A model generated the notes under the pieces. That model did not search any database and was not told the DNA's origin. It saw nothing but the letters and a program-made list of their open reading frames with translations. A program made the translations under genes and the position numbers. A stretch of 14,125 nucleotides of DNA from Chloroflexota bacterium (GTDB lineage: Bacteria > Chloroflexota > Anaerolineae > Anaerolineales > Villigracilaceae), in NCBI GenBank assembly GCA_021823555.1, contig JAKANW010000018.1, positions 1 to 14,125 of the forward strand. The letters are read 5' to 3'. This document shows, in pieces, positions 1 through 5,590 of the stretch (the stretch's first letter is position 1; each line of letters opens with the position of its first letter).

Positions 1-1
1 G

Positions 2-2302
2 GATGATGAGGTCTTCGAACATCCGATGGCCAGTTACAAGGCCGGCAAGGGCTATAAAGTTGATACTGAAATGACTGCTGAAGACTGGAGGGCGCTTGTT
101 TCCACCTTCAAAGATATCTTCAAGAAGCACGTCGGTTTCGATTTCCCGCAGGATGTGTACAAACAGTTGGAACTGGCCACCAAGGCTGTGTTCGAATCTT
201 GGAACGGAAAGCGCGCGCAGGATTATCGCAAGGCCACCGGTATCTCTGATGACCTCGGCACCGCCGTCAATATCGTGACAATGGTCTTCGGGAACATGGG
301 TTTTGACTCAGGTACAGGCGTGGCCTTCACGCGCAATCCATCCACAGGCGAAAAGATGATGATGGGAGATTACCTGCTCAACGCCCAGGGCGAAGATGTT
401 GTGGCGGGCATTCGCAACGCCGACCCGATTGAGAATCTCGCCAAGAATATGCCCAAAGTCTATAAGCAATTCATGGCTATTACAGCCAAACTTGAAAAGC
501 ACTACAAGGACATGCAGGATGTCGAGTTCACCATCGAGCGCGGCAAGTTGTGGATGCTCCAGACCCGCAACGGCAAGCGCACAGCCAAGTCCACGGTGAA
601 GGTCGCCGTTGATATGGCAAACGAAAAACTCATCTCCAAGGATGAAGCAGTCCTGCGCGTGACCCCTGAAGTGGTCGATTCCCTCCTGCATCCGCAATTC
701 GATGAATCGGCCATGAAGGAAGCCGAGAAGTCAGGCACGTTCTTTGCCAAGGGCGTCAATGCCTCCCCGGGCGCGGCTGTCGGCCAGATTTATTTTGACG
801 CTGATACCGCTGAAAAGATGGCAAAGGAAGAGAAGCAGGATACCATCATGGTCCGCCCGTTCACCAAGCCGGATGATGTGCATGGCATGATCGCCTCCAA
901 AGGTGTGCTCACCAGCGAAGGCGGTGCGACTTCGCACGCCGCAGTGGTGGCCCGCCAGTTCGGCATCCCGTGTGTGGTCGGCGCTTCGGCCATCAAGATC
1001 GATCTCGAGAAGCGCGAAATGTCCGTGGATGGCAAGGTCGTCAAGGAAGGCGGATGGGTCTCCGTGGACGGCACAACCGGCAAGGTATTTATCGGAAAGA
1101 TCCCGACCAGCGCCCCGACCTTGGAAGAGCAAACCGAACTGATGACCCTGCTCAAGTGGGCTGATGAGATCGCCGCCCGCAAAGACATTCGCAAGTCGCC
1201 GAAAGGGTGGCCCACTCGCGGTCTGCAGGTATGGGCCAATGCAGATTATCCCAAGGATGCACGCCGCGCTCGCTCGTACGGCGCTGTAGGCATCGGTCTG
1301 TGCCGCACCGAGCACATGTTCTTTGAACCCGAGCGTCTGCCCATTGTCCAGGATATGATCCTCTCTGAGACCAGCGAGGGCCGCACCGAAGCTCTCAACA
1401 AGCTCCTGCCGTACCAGCGCAAGGACTTCGATGGCCTGTTTGAAGCCATGGACGGATACCCGGTCATCATCCGCCTGATTGACCCGCCGCTGCATGAGTT
1501 CATGCCTGACGAAGAAAAACTGCTCGAAGAAGTCATCACCATGCGCATCAGAGGCGACTCTTCGCCAAGCTCAGAGCTGGCTGCCAAGGAAAAATTGCTG
1601 GTCGCCGTCAAGGGCATGCACGAATCCAACCCGATGATGGGGCTGCGCGGCGTTCGTCTCAGCATCGCCATGCCTGAGATCGTGGAGATGCAGGTACGCG
1701 CTATCTTCGAAGCCGCCGCCGACTGTACCCTGCGCGGCATCGTGGTGAAACCCGAAGTGATGATCCCGCTGACGGGCACCGTCAAGGAACTGGAATGGAT
1801 TCAGCCTCGCCTGGAGCGCATTGCCGCGACCGTCATGGGTGAGAAGGGCGTCAAGTTTGAGTACAAGTTTGGCACGATGATCGAGATCCCGCGTGCGGCT
1901 GTGACCGCGGCCGAGATCGCTGGACGCGCCCAGTTCTTCTCCTTCGGCACCAACGACCTGACCCAGATGACCTTTGGCTACAGCCGCGACGATGCTGAGC
2001 GCAACTTCCTTGTCACCTATGTGGCGGAGGGCGTCCTGCCGAGGAACCCGTTCCAAACCCTGGACCGTGACGGCGTGGGCAAGCTGATGCAGTGGGCCAT
2101 TGCCGAAGGCCGCCAGACCCGCCCGAACCTGGAAGTGGGCATCTGCGGCGAACATGGCGGCGACCCCGACTCGATTGAGTGGTGCCACCTGATCGGCAAC
2201 AACTACGTTTCCTGCTCGCCGTTCCGCGTGCCGATTGCCCGCCTGGCTGCGGCTCACGTGGCGCTGAAATACAACGGCAAGAGTCTTGCAGAAGACAAAT
2301 AG
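2..2302 (+). CDS. ppdK: Pyruvate, phosphate dikinase (5' partial)
   Basis: Interconverts pyruvate + ATP + Pi and phosphoenolpyruvate + AMP + PPi in the cytosol. The reading frame is open to the left edge, so the apparent Met at base 26 is internal. About 766 residues are visible and the family is usually near 880-910, so roughly 120-150 N-terminal residues of the ATP-grasp domain are missing. The end of that domain shows the LQTRNGKRT signature. The swivelling phosphohistidine domain has GGATSHAAVVAR, with the catalytic His at bases 935-937. The C-terminal PEP/pyruvate TIM barrel has GLCRTEHMFF, IEIPRAA, FFSFGTNDLTQ, GICGEHGGDP and the VSCSPFRVPIARLAAA end that holds the catalytic Cys. No active-site change is seen. 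A strong terminator follows, so it is not co-transcribed with the Mg operon downstream. Confidence 0.97.
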   Translation, partial: DDEVFEHPMASYKAGKGYKVDTEMTAEDWRALVSTFKDIFKKHVGFDFPQDVYKQLELATKAVFESWNGKRAQDYRKATGISDDLGTAVNIVTMVFGNMGFDSGTGVAFTRNPSTGEKMMMGDYLLNAQGEDVVAGIRNADPIENLAKNMPKVYKQFMAITAKLEKHYKDMQDVEFTIERGKLWMLQTRNGKRTAKSTVKVAVDMANEKLISKDEAVLRVTPEVVDSLLHPQFDESAMKEAEKSGTFFAKGVNASPGAAVGQIYFDADTAEKMAKEEKQDTIMVRPFTKPDDVHGMIASKGVLTSEGGATSHAAVVARQFGIPCVVGASAIKIDLEKREMSVDGKVVKEGGWVSVDGTTGKVFIGKIPTSAPTLEEQTELMTLLKWADEIAARKDIRKSPKGWPTRGLQVWANADYPKDARRARSYGAVGIGLCRTEHMFFEPERLPIVQDMILSETSEGRTEALNKLLPYQRKDFDGLFEAMDGYPVIIRLIDPPLHEFMPDEEKLLEEVITMRIRGDSSPSSELAAKEKLLVAVKGMHESNPMMGLRGVRLSIAMPEIVEMQVRAIFEAAADCTLRGIVVKPEVMIPLTGTVKELEWIQPRLERIAATVMGEKGVKFEYKFGTMIEIPRAAVTAAEIAGRAQFFSFGTNDLTQMTFGYSRDDAERNFLVTYVAEGVLPRNPFQTLDRDGVGKLMQWAIAEGRQTRPNLEVGICGEHGGDPDSIEWCHLIGNNYVSCSPFRVPIARLAAAHVALKYNGKSLAEDK

Positions 2303-2332
2303 TCCATAGTGTGCGATACGTAATACATGTTC

Positions 2333-2370
2333 AACTCCCCGTCAGGATGGCTGGCGGGGAGTTTTATCTT
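2333..2370 (+). terminator. Intrinsic terminator of ppdK
   Basis: AACTCCCCG (2333-2341) pairs with CGGGGAGTT (2355-2363). The stem continues inward through TCAG/CTGG to a 5-base loop and is followed by TTTTATCTT. It lies 30 bases after the ppdK stop and separates that gene from the promoter at 2400. Confidence 0.93.
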
Positions 2371-2399
2371 GCAATCCTCTTACAATCGGTATCAACTTC

Positions 2400-2429
2400 T
2401 TGACAACATTCTCTGACAGGGTGTATAAC
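2400..2429 (+). promoter_or_regulatory. Sigma-70 promoter of the Mg2+ operon
   Basis: A perfect -35 TTGACA (2400-2405) and a -10 TATAAC (2424-2429) are separated by 18 bases. The expected transcription start is near 2436, about 10 bases before the M-box aptamer begins. The promoter sits just past the ppdK terminator. Confidence 0.85.
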
Positions 2430-2446
2430 CGCCCATGCAATTGAAA

Positions 2447-2614
2447 CGTCCTCGTTAGGCCAGGCGGCTGCGTGAGACACAGGCCATTGTCCTGAAACGT
2501 CGAAAGACGCCAAAGGGTAAACCAGGTAGACTCGGCATAAGGCTCTACTCGACATGGCTGGGAAGAAGGTAGTGTCCCTACGACGCGCAGTGCTAAAGCT
2601 CAACCAGGGAGGCA
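2447..2614 (+). promoter_or_regulatory. M-box (ykoK) Mg2+ riboswitch aptamer
   Basis: The conserved M-box elements occur in order: CGTTAGG (2453-2459), GAGACAC (2474-2480, family GAGAUAC), GTCGAAAGACGCCAAAGGGT (2499-2518, family GUC.AAAGACGCCAAUGGGU), CATAAGG (2536-2542) inside a GTAGA/TCTAC stem, and CAGTGCTAAAGCTC (2588-2601), which matches the 3' core of the B. subtilis mgtE leader as I recall it. P1 can form between 2449-2456 and 2602-2609 with one C-C mismatch and one wobble. M-boxes fold when Mg2+ is plentiful and switch off Mg2+ transport genes, which fits the genes downstream. This is motif recognition by eye, not a covariance-model hit. Confidence 0.93.
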
Positions 2615-2671
2615 CAGTTCTTGTTTCGCGCGTGACCTGCCTCCCGGAAACCTGACGGGAGGTTTTCATTT
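2607..2671 (+). terminator. M-box expression platform: terminator 1 and antiterminator
   Basis: Terminator: CCTCCCG (2640-2646) pairs with CGGGAGG (2656-2662), followed by TTTTCATTT. Competing fold: GGGAGGCA (2607-2614) is exactly complementary to TGCCTCCC (2638-2645). This antiterminator uses the same bases as the terminator 5' arm and also the 3' side of aptamer P1. When Mg2+ is bound, P1 holds 2607-2609, the terminator forms and transcription stops. When Mg2+ is low, the antiterminator forms and transcription continues. Confidence 0.88.
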
Positions 2672-2729
2672 GTCGTGGTGGTCAGCCCGGGCGCTGAATC
2701 CAAGCCACTGCGTGAAAGGAGGTGAATTC

Positions 2730-2840
2730 GTGGACGCAGATAGTGATAAGCCCCTCTCTAGACGACGAAGGGTTGTCTCGCTCTATCCCTGCAATCTGTG
2801 CTCGCATGATTCCCTCCAAGCCGTGATCTGCCTGGTGTGA
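2730..2840 (+). CDS. Putative MgtL-like leader peptide (36 aa)
   Basis: A GTG start lies 7 bases after GGAGG in AAAGGAGGTGA (2715-2725), an almost full match to the 16S anti-Shine-Dalgarno tail. The frame runs 36 codons to TGA at 2838-2840. The peptide begins MDADSDKPLSRRRR, then a short hydrophobic stretch and a Cys-containing tail (YPCNLCSHDS). The start resembles enteric MgtL (MEPDPTPLPRRR): acidic residues, PL, then an Arg run. In MgtL, the acidic/Pro-rich start destabilises ribosomes at low Mg2+ and raises mgtA expression. Here the gene lies between the M-box terminator and a second terminator, ahead of Mg2+-transport genes, and its Arg codons can pair with that second terminator. The ribosome site is seen directly; the regulatory role is inference. 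It could also be a chance ORF in a structured leader. Confidence 0.62.
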   Translation: MDADSDKPLSRRRRVVSLYPCNLCSHDSLQAVICLV

Positions 2841-2888
2841 TTCGGGTTTGATCCGCGGGGGAAACGGAAGCAGGTTTCGGTGAGCGTG

Positions 2889-2922
2889 AATCGCCTTCGT
2901 CTCAGACGCGAGGCGATTTTTT
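2889..2922 (+). terminator. Terminator 2 in the Mg operon leader (attenuator)
   Basis: AATCGCCT (2889-2896) pairs with AGGCGATT (2911-2918). An inner CGTC/GACG stem closes a 3-base loop, and the T run covers 2917-2922. It ends 34 bases before the start codon of the next gene and so must be read through for expression. CCTTCGTC (2894-2901), spanning its 5' side, is complementary to GACGAAGG (2764-2771) in the leader ORF. The 3' arm AGGCGAT (2911-2917) can also pair with ATCGCCT (2923-2929) across the T run. Confidence 0.85.
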
Positions 2923-2956
2923 ATCGCCTTCGCACATTCAATCCAAGGAGGATCCT

Positions 2957-4213
2957 ATGGCTTTTCTGAGCGAAGTGCTTGGACGCACCGTCACGGATTT
3001 TGACGGTAATTACATTGGAAAACTGGAAGACCTGGTTGCCCGCGAACTGGCAGAGGCGACCCATCCCATCGTGGATGCCGTTGTGATCCAGGGCAAGGAC
3101 AAAACCATCATTGCGCCGTATTCGCTGGTGATGGCGTTGTTCGCGCCCTCGATCCCACTTAAGTGCCGGGTGGAAGAAATTACGCAGTATCAGCCCATCG
3201 AAACTGATATTTATCTTTCGCGTGATGTGCTGGATAAACAGATCATCGATACGAACGGCGCACGTGTGGTGCGTGTGAATGATCTGGAACTGGTGCGCGT
3301 CAATGGGACGCTGTACGTAGGGAATGTGGACATCGGCTTGATGGGGATCCTGCGCAGGTTTGGATTGGGGAGCGCCACTCAACGCTTCACTTCGACCCTG
3401 CGCCTGCCTCTGCCTCAGACGTTTATTTCGTGGGACGATGTAGAAGTCCTGCGCCACGACCCCTTTATGCGCCTGCGCGTCCCGGTGGAGAGTATCGCTG
3501 AATTGCACCCAGCCGATGTGGCTGAGATCATCAGTGACATGAACAAGCTGGAAAGCGGGCAATTGCTTGAAGCATTGGACATGGAACACCTCGCCGACAC
3601 CCTCGAGGAAGTGGAGACCGAATTCCAGGCGAACCTGGTCGAGAACATGTCTGACGAGAAAGTGGCCGACCTGCTCGAAGAGATGGAGCCGGACGAGGCT
3701 GCCGACTTGCTGGCTGAACTGCCCGAACGGCGCAGCCGCGGTTTGCTGGCGATGATGGATAAAGAAGAAGCCGCAGATGTCCGCATGCTTCTGGCCTATC
3801 CTGAAGATGCGGCAGGTGGCATTATGACCACTGAATACGCCTGTGTGCCGCCAGATGTGACAGCCGAGGATGCGATTAAGATTTTGCGCGAGACGGCCAG
3901 GGAAGCCGAGACTCTTTTCTACGTTTATGTCACGGATACGGCGGATCACCTGTTGGGCGTATTTTCCCTGTCCAACCTGATCTTTGCCGATCCCAATGCG
4001 CGCGTCTCTGAGTTTATGGAGGATCGCGTTAAGAGTGTGCATGTGATGGATCACCAGGATGATGTTGCCCAGGTCATCACAAAATATGATTTGATTGCCA
4101 TCCCCGTGGTGGATGACCAGAATGTGATGCAGGGAATTGTCACAGCAGATGACGCCCTCGATAAGATCATTCCGACGGCGTGGAAGAAGCGGTTGCCGCG
4201 CTTTTATCGGTAA
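2957..4213 (+). CDS. PRC-barrel / MgtE_N / CBS-pair protein, probable Mg2+ sensor partner of the transporter
   Basis: A soluble 418-residue protein. AAGGAGG (2945-2951) sits 5 bases before the ATG. Residues 1-75 (LGRTVTDFDGNYIGKLEDLV) and about 85-150 (RDVLDKQIIDTNGARVVRVN) look like two PRC-barrel domains. Residues 182-283 form the helical MgtE intracellular N domain, with repeated acidic DLLEEMEPDEAADLL-type helices. From AGGIMTTEYACV (about 284) to about 405 there is a CBS pair. In full MgtE the N and CBS domains bind Mg2+ and gate a five-helix channel. Here the channel is absent and the protein ends shortly after the second CBS domain. The NRAMP-type transporter starts 12 bases later, so I infer that this protein senses Mg2+ and controls or binds that transporter. 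The domains are clear; the partnership is inference. Confidence 0.9.
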   Translation: MAFLSEVLGRTVTDFDGNYIGKLEDLVARELAEATHPIVDAVVIQGKDKTIIAPYSLVMALFAPSIPLKCRVEEITQYQPIETDIYLSRDVLDKQIIDTNGARVVRVNDLELVRVNGTLYVGNVDIGLMGILRRFGLGSATQRFTSTLRLPLPQTFISWDDVEVLRHDPFMRLRVPVESIAELHPADVAEIISDMNKLESGQLLEALDMEHLADTLEEVETEFQANLVENMSDEKVADLLEEMEPDEAADLLAELPERRSRGLLAMMDKEEAADVRMLLAYPEDAAGGIMTTEYACVPPDVTAEDAIKILRETAREAETLFYVYVTDTADHLLGVFSLSNLIFADPNARVSEFMEDRVKSVHVMDHQDDVAQVITKYDLIAIPVVDDQNVMQGIVTADDALDKIIPTAWKKRLPRFYR

Positions 4214-4225
4214 TCGGAGGCCAGC

Positions 4226-5515
4226 ATGGAAAACAATATCTTGTTCATCAACCGCAGCAGGCGGTTCTGGTCTTCATTGGGGAAGAAGCTGCTGGTAATC
4301 CTGGCTGTTTTTGGCCCGGCTACGATCACTGCCATGGCAGATAATGACGCGGGTGGGGTGGCCACGTATTCTGTGGCGGGAGCCAGGCTTGGCTATCCGA
4401 TCCTCTTCCTGCTGCCGGTTATTACCCTGCTCCTGGCAATTACCCAGGAAATGGGCATGCGCCTGACGGTCATCACGCGCCGCGGCCTGGCGGATTTGAT
4501 CCGTGAGCGCTATGGTGTGCGTGCGGCAGTCTTGATGTTTGGGGGGCTTTTGCTGGCGAATATTGGCACGCTGATTACGGAACTCTCGGCGGTCAAGACG
4601 ACCAGCCACATGTTGGGTGTACCGCCCATCCCGGCTGTGATCGCGATTGTCATCATTGCCTTTGTGCTGATCACACGCGGCAATTACAAAATGACGCAGT
4701 CCATTATGCTGGTGGCGTGTCTCTTTTTCCTGGTGTATATCTTCTCTGCTATACGCGCCAAGCCAGATTGGAATCTGGCCGTCACCAATTTGCTCTATCC
4801 TCATGGCGTGGAGTTCAACCCTGTTTACTTGAGCAAATACCTGATCATTGGCATGGGCGTCCTCGGAACGACCATCACGCCCTGGGGGCAGTTCTTCATC
4901 AGCAGTTTTGCTTATGACAAGAAGATCGAGAAGGGCAAAGTCGGACTGTCCCAGTTGGAAACCTACTGGGGCGCTTTCCTGACCGATTTCTTCTCCTTCT
5001 TTATGATCGTGGCTACGGCAGCGACGTTATTTGTCAACGGCATCGAGTTGACATCGGGCGAGCAGGCGGCCATAGCGATCCAGCCGTTTGCGGGGAAGAT
5101 CGCCGCCCAGTTGTTTGCGTTCGGGATCTTGAACGCGGGCTTTATGGGACTGGTAGTTGTTTCCCTTTCGACGGCCTATGCTTTTGCAGAATTCTTCGGT
5201 CTCTCCGGCAGCCTGGACGACACGTTCAAAGAGAGCAAGACTTTCTATTTCCTTTACGTTGCTCAACTGTTGGTGGCAACCGCGGGCGTGTTACTGTTGA
5301 ATGTCAGCCTGTTCCAGGTTGCACTGGTGACACAGATCATCAATGCAGTGGCGCTCCCATTGGTATTCTACTTCCTGATCAATCTCACCAGCAGCCGTGA
5401 GTTGATGGGTGAATTCGTTAACAACAATTTCCAAAAATATTTTTCCATTGTGAGTTCAATCGTGATCGTGGTTGCTTCTGCGATCATGATCACGGCAGTA
5501 TTTCTAGGGTGGTAA
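4226..5515 (+). CDS. NRAMP-related Mg2+ transporter (NRMT-type)
   Basis: A 429-residue protein with about 11 hydrophobic segments and the NRAMP/SLC11 fold signature. GGAGG (4216-4220) precedes the ATG by 5 bases, 12 bases after the upstream stop, so the two genes form an operon. In helix 1 the family DPGN metal motif reads D41-A-G-G44 (context ADNDAGGVATYSVAGA). In helix 6 the MPH motif reads T218-P-W220. The helix-6 Met favours transition metals such as Mn2+ and Fe2+. Its loss, together with the M-box leader, points to Mg2+, as described for NRAMP-related magnesium transporters. The energy source cannot be read from the sequence. The confidence covers the family; Mg2+ as substrate is a strong inference. 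A terminator follows. Confidence 0.93.
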   Translation: MENNILFINRSRRFWSSLGKKLLVILAVFGPATITAMADNDAGGVATYSVAGARLGYPILFLLPVITLLLAITQEMGMRLTVITRRGLADLIRERYGVRAAVLMFGGLLLANIGTLITELSAVKTTSHMLGVPPIPAVIAIVIIAFVLITRGNYKMTQSIMLVACLFFLVYIFSAIRAKPDWNLAVTNLLYPHGVEFNPVYLSKYLIIGMGVLGTTITPWGQFFISSFAYDKKIEKGKVGLSQLETYWGAFLTDFFSFFMIVATAATLFVNGIELTSGEQAAIAIQPFAGKIAAQLFAFGILNAGFMGLVVVSLSTAYAFAEFFGLSGSLDDTFKESKTFYFLYVAQLLVATAGVLLLNVSLFQVALVTQIINAVALPLVFYFLINLTSSRELMGEFVNNNFQKYFSIVSSIVIVVASAIMITAVFLGW

Positions 5516-5518
5516 AAC

Positions 5519-5547
5519 AACGGGCGGCAACTGCCGCCCGTTTGTTT
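5519..5547. terminator. Bidirectional terminator between convergent genes
   Basis: CGGGCGGC (5521-5528) and GCCGCCCG (5533-5540) form a perfect 8-bp stem with loop AACT. TTTGTTT follows on the plus strand and TTGTTTT on the minus strand. It lies between the transporter stop (5515) and the end of the minus-strand GGDEF-EAL gene (5591), so it may serve both. Confidence 0.9.
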
Positions 5548-5590
5548 AGCGCGTCCAGTCTGGATGTTGATTAGAGACAGAAAGGGCTTA

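Noticed and set aside
2672..2888. A yybP-ykoY Mn2+ riboswitch or other known aptamer as the second leader element
   Set aside because: I see none of the conserved yybP-ykoY core sequences. The leader ORF with its strong ribosome site explains more of the stretch. An unknown aptamer cannot be excluded.
2921..4054. 377-aa open frame on the minus strand opposite the PRC-MgtE_N-CBS gene
   Set aside because: The composition is His/Gln-rich with no recognisable domain, it lacks a ribosome site, and the plus-strand gene explains the region fully. It is an antisense shadow of GC-rich codons.
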